DNA of 64,000 nt from Clostridia bacterium (GTDB lineage Bacteria > Bacillota > Clostridia > Lachnospirales > Lachnospiraceae): contig CAJTAT010000008.1 of assembly GCA_910574475.1 (NCBI GenBank), positions 62,001-126,000 of the forward strand. Reading direction: 5' to 3'. Made by a program: the position numbers and the translations under genes. How positions within the stretch are numbered: the first letter of the stretch is position 1; the number at the start of each line of letters is the position of its first letter. The notes beneath the pieces are model-generated. The model was not told the origin of the DNA. It made no database searches and saw only the letters and a list, made by a program, of their open reading frames with translations. Of this stretch, positions 27,735 to 38,007 are shown piece after piece.

Positions 27735-28763
27735 TTAATCGTTAATAATTCTTGCCGCACTGACTGGAGTCCTGTAATACGCATTGGATGTAATAATACC
27801 TGTCCGGGAGTTGCTGGCATGGACCACACGACCGTTTCCAATATACATAGCCACATGGTTAATGCTTCTACCATTTCCATAGAAAATCAAATCCCCTGGC
27901 TTTACGTCGCTGACATTGATCTTCGTACCACAGTTTGCCTGAGCTCTGGAGGAATGTGGAAGGGAAATACCAAAGTTCTTGTACACAGCCAGTACAAAGC
28001 CGGAACAATCTGCACCTTTTGTCAAACTTGTACCGCCCCATACATAGCGGTTTCCTACATACTGCTTTGCAAACTCGCAGATGGCAATACGCACATCTGT
28101 GACGCCTTCGCCGTAAAGAGCTTCTGTGATGGTGAGTGCTGTCTTAAGCTCACTGGTGACATCCACAAATTCTGCAGCCACATAGCCTTCTTCGCCATCA
28201 ATATCTACCTTTACCCATTCGCCTTGCTCCTCTATGACAGTCAATTCCTCGCCGTTTGGAACCATGGTCCAAAAATCTGCCTCTGTACTCGGCTCCATCC
28301 GCACATACAAGGCATCTGTATTCACCTTTGCAATAGGCTCTCCCAACTGAAACGCCATGTCAATAGCTTCTTCGCCTGTATATAAAAACTCTGTCTTCAC
28401 ATAACCTTCTACTTCGCCTGACAGAATGTGTGCCCACTCTCCATCTGTCTCCAATATCTCACAGGCAGAATCCTTGCGAAGCTTTCCTACCAGCTTGCTC
28501 TCTGTTCCAGCCTCGGAACGAATATTCAAGCTGTCTTCTACTTTAGCAATACCAATATTTGTGTAGCCTTCCAGAGGAGTGCCTGTCCACACGACTTCCG
28601 CCGCTGCCTTAGTCTCTTCCTCCGTATTGGTAGCCTGATCAAAATTCGCGGCAATTCCCTCACTGAAGCTTTCGCCCAGCTGTGCAGCGTTCACATTCAT
28701 TCCCACCATAGATGCCAATACTGCACTCAGAATCATTCCTGTCACTTTGTACCTTCTATACAT
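27735..28763 (-). CDS. Secreted NlpC/P60 peptidoglycan hydrolase with SH3 domains
   Basis: 342 residues. A signal peptide ends near residue 26 (GMNVNAAQ). Two bacterial SH3 domains follow (about 70-125 and 140-205), each of the IRSEAGTESKLVGKL / VRMEPSTEADFWTMV type that binds cell-wall peptide stems. The C-terminal catalytic domain has the Cys in TKGADCSGFVLAV and His in SINHVAMYIG. It cuts between D-Glu and the third residue of the stem peptide, outside the membrane. CGGAGG precedes the ATG. Flanked by a bidirectional terminator downstream; monocistronic. Confidence 0.95.
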   Translation of the reverse strand: MYRRYKVTGMILSAVLASMVGMNVNAAQLGESFSEGIAANFDQATNTEEETKAAAEVVWTGTPLEGYTNIGIAKVEDSLNIRSEAGTESKLVGKLRKDSACEILETDGEWAHILSGEVEGYVKTEFLYTGEEAIDMAFQLGEPIAKVNTDALYVRMEPSTEADFWTMVPNGEELTVIEEQGEWVKVDIDGEEGYVAAEFVDVTSELKTALTITEALYGEGVTDVRIAICEFAKQYVGNRYVWGGTSLTKGADCSGFVLAVYKNFGISLPHSSRAQANCGTKINVSDVKPGDLIFYGNGRSINHVAMYIGNGRVVHASNSRTGIITSNAYYRTPVSAARIIND

Positions 28764-28899
28764 ATAAACCTCCGATTTTTCTCTCTCTTTTGTATCTGCT
28801 TTTCACGGACTTTCGTCACATTTATTACAAATTTATTAAATTTCTATTACATAATATATTAATCCAACTCATTTGTCAAGAAAAATCGAGATTATTTTC

Positions 28900-29397
28900 T
28901 CACCTTCGGGCCACCCGGATTAGCTTCTTGAGCACATCCCTATCCCAGAGCTCCACTCCAATCTCTTCCCCCAGCTCCAGAGCAGAAGGATAAAAGTAGC
29001 TGTTAGTCATCACCACTGGCACATCACAGCCATAGAATCCCGCTCCAGCGTAAGCCTCCTGAACCGCCTTATTAGAAATCTTCGAAGTATAATGCTTGCA
29101 CTGAATGGCATAAGAAAGCCCTTCCTTCTCTGCTAAAATATCCACCCCCTGGTCCCCGCTTCCTCTGGTTACTTCCACATTGTGGTAGCCATTGCGCACC
29201 AGAAGTTCTGCCACATACTCCTCAAACTCCCATCCGTCCATCAAGTCAAACTCAGCCTTCCGAAACCTTTTTCTGTCTCTTCTGCGACCATGAATCCACT
29301 TCAGAAAGCGGAGCAACATTTTAATAGGCCAGAATATGCACCGCAGCACAAGGAGTACTGGGCCTGCCACAAGGTAATAAAAGATCTTCATCATCAT
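28900..29397 (-). CDS. Membrane-anchored Mrr-like restriction endonuclease domain protein
   Basis: 165 residues. An N-terminal hydrophobic segment (about 5-22) is followed by a basic linker (GRRRDRKRFRK) and an Mrr_cat domain. The nuclease signature is visible: WEFEEYVAELL, then GSGDQGVDILAEK with the catalytic Asp, and YAIQCKHYTSKISNKAVQE with the QxK pair. These enzymes cleave foreign or modified DNA, but the physiological target of the membrane-bound forms is unknown. It begins 4 bp after the stop of the Na/Pi transporter gene and so shares its transcript. Confidence 0.88.
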   Translation of the reverse strand: MMMKIFYYLVAGPVLLVLRCIFWPIKMLLRFLKWIHGRRRDRKRFRKAEFDLMDGWEFEEYVAELLVRNGYHNVEVTRGSGDQGVDILAEKEGLSYAIQCKHYTSKISNKAVQEAYAGAGFYGCDVPVVMTNSYFYPSALELGEEIGVELWDRDVLKKLIRVARR

Positions 29398-29400
29398 TCT

Positions 29401-31020
29401 CTATTCATCTAAGATAGCAAAGGCAATATTTGTGGCATGGTCTGCCACACGCTCTAGCCCGGAACAGATATCGGAGAAAATCATGCCTGCCGCAGGCGTA
29501 CATTCTTTCTTTGTAAGCCTGTCCACATGAGACTGCTGAACCTTCTTTTCCAGAGCATCCACCTGATCCTCAATCTGAGTAATCTCCTCCACATGCTCAC
29601 GGCTGTTGTGAGAAAAGGTATCCAGGGAGTAGTGAAGAATCTTGTTTACCAACTCCATCATCTCTCCAAGTTCCCGCTGTGCCTGTTTGCTGAAAGATAT
29701 ATTCTGTTCCATCCGCTGAATTGCAGCATCTGCTACATTTTCTGCGTGATCACCAATTCGCTCAATATCGTTCACCACATGGAAGAGACCACCAATGCTC
29801 TTGGCATCATCCACTGGCAGGGTAGACTGATTGATCTTTACTAAATAATCCGTGATAGCATGATTTAAAAAATCAAGATTTTTCTCTACATGGTAGACTT
29901 CTTTAATATCTTCCTCATCCAATGTAACCAGAGCGTTCATGGCCCGATTCAGATTGGTAAAGGCAAGCTGTCCCATGCGCTCCAATTCCATCGTAACTTC
30001 AACTACAGCCGTAGCTGGGGAAAATACATTCTTTGCTCCAATGTATACCAGCTCGAAATCTTTCTCTCCATCCTTTTCGTCTCCTGGTACCAGAAGATAT
30101 GTAAGTTTTACAATAAAGCTTGAGAATGGGAAAAGAACAATTACCTGGAAAATCTTAAAAATGGTATGGGTATTCGCCACTGCACGTCCCACATTTCCAC
30201 CTGAGAGCTGCATAAAGAACTCTTCCATCCAGCCCTTTGCAAAAGCCAACACTACTACCATAAGAATTGTACCTATTACATTGAACAGGAAATGAATCAG
30301 AGCTGCACGTTTCGCATCTTTTTTGCCTCCAAGCCCTGCCAAAAGCGCAGAGGTACATGCGCCGATATTACAGCCAAGAATAATATAGAAACAGATGCCT
30401 AATCCCAAAAGCCCCTGCTGTGCCATCAAAAGAACAATGCTGACTGTCACAGAAGAGCTCTGAACAACGGCTGTCACCAAAAATCCCATGAAAATTGCAA
30501 GAATTGGATTAGACAGAGAACCAAGTGCATCCACAATCAGAGAAGAATCACGAAGAGAGGACATGCTGCCAGACATTTGGCTCAGTCCCATAAAGAGTAC
30601 TCCAAATCCTAAAACTACCTCTCCGATTTTCCTCACTACAGGCTTCTTGCAAAACATTACCATAATCACGCCTGCCATCAGGAATACAGGAGCCACCTCA
30701 GAAAGGTTAAAAGCAACAAGCTGTGATGTGATGGTTGTACCAATATTGGCACCCATGATCACACCTGCTGCCTGGTATAACGTCATCAGACCAGAGTTTA
30801 CAAAGCTGACTACCATTACTGTTGTGGCGCTGGAAGACTGAATAATCGCACAGAACACAACACCCACCAGTGTACCGATCAGACGGTTTTTCGTAAAAAA
30901 CTCCAGAATTCCGCGCAGCTTTGCACCGGCAGCCTTTTCCAAACCATCACTCATGAGTTTCATTCCATAAAGAAACAGGCCCAGGCCGCCAATCAGCCCC
31001 AGAATGATTGTATAATCCAT
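29401..31020 (-). CDS. Na/Pi cotransporter family protein (NptA-like)
   Basis: 539 residues. The N-terminal half holds two inverted repeats of the Na/phosphate symporter family, each with the QSSSATT/QSSSVT signature (residues about 55 and 190). The C-terminal part is a PhoU-like helical domain (about 340-539). It moves phosphate with sodium or acts in phosphate sensing at the membrane. The start at 31020 (MDYTIILG) follows AAAGGAG; the longer frame to 31056 lacks a good site. The Mrr-like gene follows in the same transcript. Confidence 0.94.
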   Translation of the reverse strand: MDYTIILGLIGGLGLFLYGMKLMSDGLEKAAGAKLRGILEFFTKNRLIGTLVGVVFCAIIQSSSATTVMVVSFVNSGLMTLYQAAGVIMGANIGTTITSQLVAFNLSEVAPVFLMAGVIMVMFCKKPVVRKIGEVVLGFGVLFMGLSQMSGSMSSLRDSSLIVDALGSLSNPILAIFMGFLVTAVVQSSSVTVSIVLLMAQQGLLGLGICFYIILGCNIGACTSALLAGLGGKKDAKRAALIHFLFNVIGTILMVVVLAFAKGWMEEFFMQLSGGNVGRAVANTHTIFKIFQVIVLFPFSSFIVKLTYLLVPGDEKDGEKDFELVYIGAKNVFSPATAVVEVTMELERMGQLAFTNLNRAMNALVTLDEEDIKEVYHVEKNLDFLNHAITDYLVKINQSTLPVDDAKSIGGLFHVVNDIERIGDHAENVADAAIQRMEQNISFSKQAQRELGEMMELVNKILHYSLDTFSHNSREHVEEITQIEDQVDALEKKVQQSHVDRLTKKECTPAAGMIFSDICSGLERVADHATNIAFAILDE

Positions 31021-31146
31021 GATTTTCTCCTTTGCATCTTTGAGTGCAGCAATCAACGATCCCTATTGACAGCCACTATTTATCCGTATATTCACAAACG
31101 CGTTACTTATACTTTAATATAATTTCCAGAAACCTGCAAGTAGATT

Positions 31147-32049
31147 CTAATGGTTTGCAGCAAAATATGCTTTTCCCCACTCTACGTCTCTCTCGATTTG
31201 GGCTTTCAACTCCATAAGGGAATCAAACCGCCTCTCCGGGCGCTCGTACCCATAAAATTGAACCATAATCTCCTCTCCATAAAGGTTCCTGTTCAGATCG
31301 AAGAGATATGTCTCCACTCCCTTTCTCTCTTGGCCCCCCACAGTGGGCTTGTACCCAATATTCGTGATCCCCTCAAATACCTCTCCGGCAATTCTTGTCC
31401 GCGTAGCATAGACTCCATTAGGTGGAAGGAGCTTCTCTTTTGCCGGAAGCAAATTCGTCGTTGGCATCCCCAAAGTTCTGCCAATCTCTCTTCCATGAAG
31501 TACCTCCCCTGTGACAGAATAGGAATATCCCAGAAGCTGGCCAACCAGCTCCATATTTCCTTTCTTAAGCTCTTCCCGGATAAAAGTACTGCTGATTTCC
31601 CTGCCATGGTAGCAAGCCTTCTCCACTACATCCACTTGAAAGCCACACTCTTTTTCCATTTGCTGAAGAAGACGGTAGTCGCCCTTTCTCTGATATCCAA
31701 ATCGAAAATCTGTGCCCACTGCTAAATATTTTACATTCAGGCTTTTTACCAGAATTTCTCTCACAAAATCTTCCGGCGAGGTGTGAGCGATCTCCGGCAC
31801 AAAGGGACATTCCAGAAGATAATCCACTTTTCGTCTCTTAAGCATCTTTCGGCGCTCTTTTGGGAGCATTAATCCGGGCTTCCCGCCAAAATCAAAGGTA
31901 AAAATCAGTGAGGAAAGGCCCTCTTCTTTTTTCTGAAGAATTCTTTCCATTAGAAGCTGATGGCCCAAATGAAGCCCATCAAACTTTCCCAGGGAAATGG
32001 CTGTGGGCTCTTCTATATGAAATTCTGTCATTCCTCTTATTACTTCCAT
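31147..32049 (-). CDS. ribF: Bifunctional riboflavin kinase / FAD synthetase
   Basis: 300 residues. The N-terminal FAD synthetase domain has SLGKFDGLHLGHQ, a nucleotidyltransferase HxGH motif, and ISSTFIREELKKGN. The C-terminal riboflavin kinase domain has GREIGRTLGMPTTNL and NIGYKPTVGG. It makes FMN and then FAD. It is the last gene of the rimP-to-ribF operon, 35 bp after truB, a standard order in Firmicutes. Confidence 0.96.
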   Translation of the reverse strand: MEVIRGMTEFHIEEPTAISLGKFDGLHLGHQLLMERILQKKEEGLSSLIFTFDFGGKPGLMLPKERRKMLKRRKVDYLLECPFVPEIAHTSPEDFVREILVKSLNVKYLAVGTDFRFGYQRKGDYRLLQQMEKECGFQVDVVEKACYHGREISSTFIREELKKGNMELVGQLLGYSYSVTGEVLHGREIGRTLGMPTTNLLPAKEKLLPPNGVYATRTRIAGEVFEGITNIGYKPTVGGQERKGVETYLFDLNRNLYGEEIMVQFYGYERPERRFDSLMELKAQIERDVEWGKAYFAANH

Positions 32050-32084
32050 AGCTTACTTTCTATTCTCCTGTCAATGGTCTGCAT

Positions 32085-32981
32085 TTATGTCAAAAACATC
32101 TTTACAGGCCGATAGCATCCTCTTTCATATCGATAGATGCCTACAAACTCATTTTTTGAGTCATACACCCGCAAATTACATCCTTCTTCTGGCTCCTGGG
32201 GTGAAAATATTGCTTTTGATCTCTCAAAAGGATTTCCATTGTATACCAGCCTATCTCCCTCTTCCTTCATCCGAGCCTTAGGACAGTCCGTAAACATCTC
32301 ATCCACAGGAATGAGATACGTTCCCAATTCGCCCTTTGCCACAGCTTCTTCAATCTGGGGGATACGCAGACTTTCTTCCAGCGTAAACCGGCTGACTCTG
32401 GTTCTTAGAAGGCTTTTCATACATCCATGGCAATGAAGAGCCTCACCAATATCATGGCACAGGGTACGAATATATGTGCCGCTGGAGCAAGTGACATTGA
32501 GGCATACCTCTGGCAGACGAATCCATGGCACTTTGATCTCATAGAGATGCACCCTTCTTGTCTTTCGCTCTACTTCTTTCCCCTCTCTGGCCAGCTCATA
32601 AAGCTTTTTTCCGTTTACTTTGAGAGCTGAGTACATGGGTGGAAGCTGATCATAGCTTCCCTGAAAGCTTGCAATTTTTTCTAAGACAACCTCTTCCTCC
32701 ACAGTAACAGGGGCTGTGCTTAAGACTTTTCCTGAAATATCCTGGGTATCTGTCTCCTGTCCCAACAGTAACACAGCTTCATACGTTTTATCTTTCTCTG
32801 TCAGCATGCCACACAGCTTCGTGGCATTTCCTAAGCACACAGGAAGAACTCCCTCCGCATCGGGATCGAGAGTTCCTGTGTGTCCGATTTTTTTCTGTTT
32901 TAAAATGCCGCGGAGCTTTGCCACCACATCATGGGAGGTAAACCCCGCTTCCTTATATACATTGAGCACTCCGTTTATCAC
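32085..32981 (-). CDS. truB: tRNA pseudouridine(55) synthase
   Basis: 298 residues from a GTG start at 32981. That start gives the family opening INGVLNVYKEAGFTSHDVV and an AGGAA site; the longer frame needs a TTG inside nrnA. The catalytic Asp is in GHTGTLDPDAEGVLPV. TruB makes pseudouridine 55 in the T-loop of tRNAs. Gap of 19 bp after nrnA; part of the nusA-infB operon. Confidence 0.95.
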   Translation of the reverse strand: MINGVLNVYKEAGFTSHDVVAKLRGILKQKKIGHTGTLDPDAEGVLPVCLGNATKLCGMLTEKDKTYEAVLLLGQETDTQDISGKVLSTAPVTVEEEVVLEKIASFQGSYDQLPPMYSALKVNGKKLYELAREGKEVERKTRRVHLYEIKVPWIRLPEVCLNVTCSSGTYIRTLCHDIGEALHCHGCMKSLLRTRVSRFTLEESLRIPQIEEAVAKGELGTYLIPVDEMFTDCPKARMKEEGDRLVYNGNPFERSKAIFSPQEPEEGCNLRVYDSKNEFVGIYRYERGCYRPVKMFLT

Positions 32982-33000
32982 AAGTATTTCCTGCCCATCC

Positions 33001-33957
33001 CTATTCTTCTTCACGAATCTGCCGTTCAATATGTAAAGTCAGATTGTTGATTACATCGTGCACGGTTCCATGCATCGTACAGCCTGCCGCCTTCACATGG
33101 CCTCCGCCTCCAAAATAGGAGCTGACCTTGCTCACATCCACCAGTCCATTGGAACGCATGCTGACTTTGTACTCCTGATTGCCGGTTTCATAGAGGAAGA
33201 TAGCCACCTCCACTCCATCTGTTACCCGAAGCTGGTTCACGATGCCTTCCAAATCCTCTGTTCCCACACCATAAAAATCCATCTCTTTTTGGCGGATTCT
33301 TCCTACAATCACTTTTCCATCCAGGAGCAAAATACTCTCCATCAAAGTCCTGCCCAGAATCTGATTCTGCACATAAGTCTTTTTATAAAAAGTATCATTG
33401 ATAATCTTTACAAAATCAATTCCTTTTGACATCAGACGCCCTGCAATCTGCATAGTCTTTTCTGTAGTATTGGAGTACTGAAATACACCTGTATCGTGGG
33501 CAATTCCCATATAAAGAGCTTCCGCTGTATCTTTGGAAATCTTCGCTTCCTCCATAGTCTCATAGACCAGCTCTGAGGTCGAGCTGGCTTCAGGCACCAC
33601 CCAGTTTTTCTCTGCAAAACCGGCATTGGTGATATGGTGATCAATACAGAGGGTCCTATTTGCCCCTTTAAAATAAGAAACCGCCCGGCCCAGTCTTTCC
33701 CTGTCGCTGACATCCAGAGAGATAAATAAGTCGCAACTTTTCTCTGGATAATTTGTAGAGACATCCTGGGCGCCTTTTAAGAATTGGAAGGTAGGATTTA
33801 CCATTTCCAGAGAAACCATACACTCAATTTCTGGAAAGTTTTCTCGAATGTAATTGGACATGGCCAGACAGGCGCCTGTACAGTCCCCGTCGGGCCTTAT
33901 ATGTCCCGCAATCACAACACTCTTTACATCTTGCAGCTCATTCGCCAGTTTTATCAT
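33001..33957 (-). CDS. nrnA: Bifunctional oligoribonuclease / pAp phosphatase NrnA
   Basis: About 318 residues, DHH phosphoesterase. Motifs are GHIRPDGDCTGACLA (residues about 17-31), IDHHITN for the DHH triad, and GGGGHVKAAG at the C-terminal DHHA1 domain. It degrades nanoRNA and converts pAp to AMP. The start at 33957 follows GAGG and overlaps the end of rbfA by 20 bp; a longer frame starting at 34002 would overlap it by 65 bp. Conserved position between rbfA and truB. Confidence 0.93.
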   Translation of the reverse strand: MIKLANELQDVKSVVIAGHIRPDGDCTGACLAMSNYIRENFPEIECMVSLEMVNPTFQFLKGAQDVSTNYPEKSCDLFISLDVSDRERLGRAVSYFKGANRTLCIDHHITNAGFAEKNWVVPEASSTSELVYETMEEAKISKDTAEALYMGIAHDTGVFQYSNTTEKTMQIAGRLMSKGIDFVKIINDTFYKKTYVQNQILGRTLMESILLLDGKVIVGRIRQKEMDFYGVGTEDLEGIVNQLRVTDGVEVAIFLYETGNQEYKVSMRSNGLVDVSKVSSYFGGGGHVKAAGCTMHGTVHDVINNLTLHIERQIREEE

Positions 33958-34333
33958 CCTTATCATCCTCATTTTCTTTTCTGGTCTGATTGACATCATC
34001 AATTAATTTGGACATATTTACGCCGTACTCGATGGATTGATCGAGCACAAACCGTATCTCTGGTGTATTGCGCAGATTGATTGATTTTGCCAGGGCACGG
34101 CGAATATAACCCTCCGCGCTTTTCAACCCTGCCAAAGTATCTTGCTGAGATTTCTCATCTCCCAGGACACTGATATAGGCTTTGGCGCTCTTCAAGTCAG
34201 GAGCCACCTCCACCTCCACCACAGAAGTCATGGGATTGATCCGGGGGTCCTTAATCTCCCCCCGGATAATGTTGCTCAGCTCCCGCCGAACCTCCCCATT
34301 GATTCTTGTATTTTTAATGCTATTCTTTCTCAT
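33938..34333 (-). CDS. rbfA: 30S ribosome-binding factor A
   Basis: 131 residues with RINGEVRRELSNIIRGEI, TSVVEVEVAPDLKSAKAYISV and NLRNTPEIRFVLDQSIEYG, the hallmark blocks of RbfA. It binds the 30S subunit during 16S rRNA maturation. It begins 20 bp after infB and its C-terminal tail is acidic and Lys-rich, as usual. Confidence 0.96.
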   Translation of the reverse strand: MRKNSIKNTRINGEVRRELSNIIRGEIKDPRINPMTSVVEVEVAPDLKSAKAYISVLGDEKSQQDTLAGLKSAEGYIRRALAKSINLRNTPEIRFVLDQSIEYGVNMSKLIDDVNQTRKENEDDKDDKTGE

Positions 34334-34353
34334 ATTCTGTCTCCATAGCCTAA

Positions 34354-37300
34354 TTAACGGGGAACCTCCACCATAGTATAGGCTTCTATTACATCCAGCT
34401 CCTTGATATCGTTGAACTTCTCAAATACAAGTCCACACTCATATCCGGCTCTCACTTCTTTTACATCATCTTTGAAACGCTTTAAGGAAGCCAGTGCACC
34501 GTCAAAGATCTGTTCTCCCTCTCTGGTGATTCTACACTTGCACCCTCTCTGGAATACTCCGTCCAGAACGTAGGAACCAGCAATATTGCCCACGCCAGAT
34601 GCTTTGAAGATCTGACGCACTTCTGCATGGCCAATGACTTTTTCCTCGTAAACTGGATCCAGCATACCCTTCATCGCAGCTTCCACATCGTTGATGGCAT
34701 CGTAAATGACGCGATACAGTCTCAAATCTACTTTCTCCCGCTCAGCAGTCTCCTTTGCAGTGGCATCCGGGCGAACATTAAATCCTATAATAATAGCGCT
34801 GGAAGCAGATGCCAGGCTGACATCAGACTCGTTGATAGCTCCTACGCCTCCATGAATAATTTTGACCACTACTTCTTCGTTGGAAAGCTTCAAAAGACTC
34901 TGCTTTACAGCCTCCACAGACCCCTGAACATCGGCTTTTACAATAATATTCAGTTCCTTTAAGTTTCCAGACTGAATCTGGGAATACAGATCGTCCAAAG
35001 ACATCTTAAGCTTGGTATCTTCCAGAAGTTTCTCGCGGCTCTCTTTTACATAAGTCTCTGCAAAAGCTCTTGCCTCCTTGTCACTCTCTGGTGATACAAA
35101 AATCTCACCTGCATTTGGCACATCGTTCAAGCCAAGGATCTCCACAGGTTTGGAAGGCCCTGCTTCTTTCACGCGACGTCCATTGTCATCCATCATAGCA
35201 CGGACCTTGCCGTAGCAGGCTCCCACTGCAATGTGATCTCCCACATGCAAAGTACCCTTCTGTACCAGTACGGTAGCCACAGGGCCTTTTCCTTTATCTA
35301 GCTCTGCCTCAATGATAAGTCCTCTGGCCCGGCGATCAGGATTCGCCTTTAGCTCCAATACTTCTGCTGTAAGAAGAATCATTTCCAGCAATTGATCAAT
35401 TCCCTCATGTGTATGGGCAGAAACTGGTACGAAAATGGTACTTCCACCCCAATCTTCTGGAATCAGCTCATACTCTACTAACTCCTGTTTCACACGCTCA
35501 ATGTTGGCGCTCGGTTTATCTATTTTGTTGATAGCCACAATGATCTCGATGCCTGCGGCCTTAGCATGATTGATAGCCTCAATCGTCTGGGGCATCACAC
35601 CGTCGTCTGCCGCAACCACCAGAATGGCAATATCTGTGGAGTTGGCTCCACGCATACGCATGGCAGTAAAAGCTTCATGTCCAGGAGTATCCAAAAATGT
35701 AATCTTTGATCCATTGATGGCTACCACATAAGCTCCGATATGCTGGGTGATTCCGCCTGCCTCCCGGTCAATTACGTGAGTATCACGAATAGCATCCAAA
35801 AGGGATGTCTTGCCGTGGTCTACATGGCCCATAACGCAGACGACTGGTGGTCTGGCAATCAGAGTTTCTCCTGCGTCTTCCACATCTTCCAGCATCTTTG
35901 CAATCACATCTTCTTTTTCCTCTGGCACTGGATCAAAATTCATTTCCATAGCCAGCTCTCCTGCTGCATCAAAATCAAGCTCAGAGTTTACTGTAACCAT
36001 TTTTCCAGCCAGGAATAATTTCTTTATAATCACAGAAGGCTGGATCTTCATCTTTTCAGCCAGATCATGGATACTGATCAGCTCTGGGATCTCGATAACC
36101 TTTGGCGTAAGATCTTCCTTTTTGGGTGCCGGAGCCGGCTGACGCACCGGTTGAGCTCCCTTGCCACCTTTGCCGTTTTTCTGATTCGTACGATTTGTGT
36201 TCTGGTTCGAACGACGGCCACCCTGGCCAGGCTTACCACTCCAATTATCATTAAACTTGCTGTTTTTCTCTTTTTTGGTGTCATCATTTCTATTTTTGTT
36301 CTCCGCTCTGCGGTTTTCTGTCTTGCGATTCTCCATTACTGGCGCTGCTGGAATCTCCATGGAACGTCTTGCGCCATCGCGACCTCTGTTGCCACGCCCA
36401 TCTCTGTCTGTACTGCCAAATGAACGCTGTCCGTCTCTGACGCCCTGGTTGTTCCTTCCGTCGCGCCCCTGGTTATTGTACGTTCTCTGACCATCTCTGT
36501 TCTGGTCGCGGCTAAAGCCCTCACGTCCCTGACCGCTGCGGCCGTCTCTGCTCTGATTATTATGAAATCTCTGACCATCTCTGCTTCCCTGGCCATCTCT
36601 GCCACTCTGACTGTTGCGGCCATCACGCCTCTGGCCATTGTAGGTTCTCTGACCATCTCTGTTCTGATCACGTCCGGCGCTGTCACGCTCCTGGCCACCG
36701 CGGCTGTCTCTGGACTGAGTTCCATTCACACGCTGACCATCCTGACGCTGGTTCCGGTTAAAATTCTCTCTGTTATGGCCAGACTGTGTGCGTCGTTCTG
36801 GCTGGGCTGTAGCTGGCTGTGGTTGAGCCGCCTCTGTCCGAGCAGGCTGCGGCTGAGCACTTTGTGACTGAACAGGCTGAGTCTGGGCAGACTGTGGTTG
36901 AGCCGCCTGTGTGGATGTTGCTTTTTCAACAGGGACTGTTGGCTTTACAGGTGCAGAAGCCGCCGGCTTCGCTGGCTGCGCGGTTGCCGGGCGTCCCTGA
37001 GTAGATGCTGGTCTTACCTGGCCTGCAGCAGAGGTTCTTCCTGAAGCTCCAGGGGCCGGGCGTCCCTGCTGAGGACGCGCCCCCTGGTTCTGACGACGCT
37101 CTCCCCTGGGATCCTTGATACCAGTCTGACTGTTATGAGCATTGTACACAGCAATAATTTTCTTCTTTTTAGGCGGTGCTGCCGGAGCAGGCGCTGCCGC
37201 CTTTGCCGGTGCTGTCTCGTTAGCTGATACGGCCTCTTTACTGGAAAAAGCTTGTTTTACCATGCTTACCTGATCATCTGTCAGCACGCTCACATGGCTT

Positions 37301-37392
37301 TTTACCTCAATGCTTTTCTCAGCGAGAAATGCAATGACTTCTTTACTCGTTTTATCTAATTCTTTTGCAAGTTCATGTACTCTTTTCGACAT
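34354..37392 (-). CDS. infB: Translation initiation factor IF-2
   Basis: 1012 residues. The N-terminal domain ([19 protein letters not shown]) is followed by a very long low-complexity linker: Ala/Pro/Gln at about 60-200, then repeated [10 protein letters not shown] and GRDG units at about 205-350, with basic stretches. The GTPase domain begins near 520 with GHVDHGKTS, then DTPGHEAF and NKIDKP, and the tail has the fMet-tRNA-binding C2 domain ([23 protein letters not shown]). It places initiator tRNA on the ribosome. CGGAGG precedes the ATG. Confidence 0.97.
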   Translation of the reverse strand: MSKRVHELAKELDKTSKEVIAFLAEKSIEVKSHVSVLTDDQVSMVKQAFSSKEAVSANETAPAKAAAPAPAAPPKKKKIIAVYNAHNSQTGIKDPRGERRQNQGARPQQGRPAPGASGRTSAAGQVRPASTQGRPATAQPAKPAASAPVKPTVPVEKATSTQAAQPQSAQTQPVQSQSAQPQPARTEAAQPQPATAQPERRTQSGHNRENFNRNQRQDGQRVNGTQSRDSRGGQERDSAGRDQNRDGQRTYNGQRRDGRNSQSGRDGQGSRDGQRFHNNQSRDGRSGQGREGFSRDQNRDGQRTYNNQGRDGRNNQGVRDGQRSFGSTDRDGRGNRGRDGARRSMEIPAAPVMENRKTENRRAENKNRNDDTKKEKNSKFNDNWSGKPGQGGRRSNQNTNRTNQKNGKGGKGAQPVRQPAPAPKKEDLTPKVIEIPELISIHDLAEKMKIQPSVIIKKLFLAGKMVTVNSELDFDAAGELAMEMNFDPVPEEKEDVIAKMLEDVEDAGETLIARPPVVCVMGHVDHGKTSLLDAIRDTHVIDREAGGITQHIGAYVVAINGSKITFLDTPGHEAFTAMRMRGANSTDIAILVVAADDGVMPQTIEAINHAKAAGIEIIVAINKIDKPSANIERVKQELVEYELIPEDWGGSTIFVPVSAHTHEGIDQLLEMILLTAEVLELKANPDRRARGLIIEAELDKGKGPVATVLVQKGTLHVGDHIAVGACYGKVRAMMDDNGRRVKEAGPSKPVEILGLNDVPNAGEIFVSPESDKEARAFAETYVKESREKLLEDTKLKMSLDDLYSQIQSGNLKELNIIVKADVQGSVEAVKQSLLKLSNEEVVVKIIHGGVGAINESDVSLASASSAIIIGFNVRPDATAKETAEREKVDLRLYRVIYDAINDVEAAMKGMLDPVYEEKVIGHAEVRQIFKASGVGNIAGSYVLDGVFQRGCKCRITREGEQIFDGALASLKRFKDDVKEVRAGYECGLVFEKFNDIKELDVIEAYTMVEVPR
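36370..36790 (-). repeat. Degenerate repeats in the infB linker
   Basis: The linker of IF-2 contains at least a dozen imperfect copies of an Arg-Asp-Gly pattern ([20 protein letters not shown]), encoded by variants of CGAGATGG/CGAC on the minus strand. This is low-complexity coding DNA, not a mobile repeat. Confidence 0.75.
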
Positions 37393-37403
37393 ACTTACCT
37401 CCG

Positions 37404-37730
37404 TTATTCAGTTTGTAGTTTTATACTTAAGTTCTTCTCTATGGCCTTTGCAAATCCGCTGTCCAGCACTGCCAGGGAAGCTCGAAATTCCTTCCCGATG
37501 GCATGCCCCAGCACCTCTTTCTCACCAAAAAAGTACACTGGCACCTGATAGTAAGTACACATATTACGAAACTTTTTCTTCGTATTGTCCGACGCCTCTT
37601 CTGATACAATTACAAGGGCCGCCGAACCTTGTTTGACTGCTTTCTCTGTGGAAAACTCACCACTGGCAATCTTGCCGGCCTTCATGGCCAGACCAATCAT
37701 AGAATATATTTTATTCTGTGCCAAGCTCAC
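37404..37730 (-). CDS. YlxQ, L7Ae-like ribosomal protein
   Basis: 108 residues, a small L7Ae/L30e-fold RNA-binding protein with [23 protein letters not shown]. Such proteins bind K-turns. It starts at a GTG (AAGGAGTTGG just upstream) and overlaps rnpM by 20 bp; infB follows 11 bp later. Conserved between ylxR/rnpM and infB in Firmicutes. Confidence 0.9.
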   Translation of the reverse strand: MSLAQNKIYSMIGLAMKAGKIASGEFSTEKAVKQGSAALVIVSEEASDNTKKKFRNMCTYYQVPVYFFGEKEVLGHAIGKEFRASLAVLDSGFAKAIEKNLSIKLQTE

Positions 37731-37989
37731 CCAACTCCTTCTCCAGGCTGTCGTATACCTCAGGTGGAATACTCATTTTGAGAGAACGCTCCAGTCCTTT
37801 ATTCTTTCTGGCCTTCTTAAGACATTCCCGGGAAAAACACAGATAAGCACCGCGTCCATTTTTCCGCCCCGTCGTATCCAGAAGGATTTCATCCTCTGTG
37901 GTCTTTAACACCCGCAACATTTCCTTTTTACTCTTCATTTCACCACAGCCAGTACATTGACGCATGGGTATTTTTCTATTTGTACTCAA
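37711..37989 (-). CDS. rnpM: RNase P modulator RnpM (YlxR)
   Basis: 92 residues, the YlxR/DUF448 family: RQCTGCGEMKSKKEMLRVL, GRKNGRGAYLC and CLKKARKNKGLERSL. Work on Bacillus named it RnpM because it binds the RNase P RNA and slows tRNA processing. The likely start is a TTG at 37989. It lies between nusA and ylxQ, as in other Firmicutes. Confidence 0.93.
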   Translation of the reverse strand: MSTNRKIPMRQCTGCGEMKSKKEMLRVLKTTEDEILLDTTGRKNGRGAYLCFSRECLKKARKNKGLERSLKMSIPPEVYDSLEKELGELGTE

Positions 37990-38007
37990 TTGATCACATC
38001 CTAAATT

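Noticed and set aside
30155-30358. Minus-strand 67-codon frame
   Set aside because: Lies within the Na/Pi transporter in another frame.
36370-36790. Possible CRISPR or satellite repeat
   Set aside because: Degenerate coding repeats inside infB.
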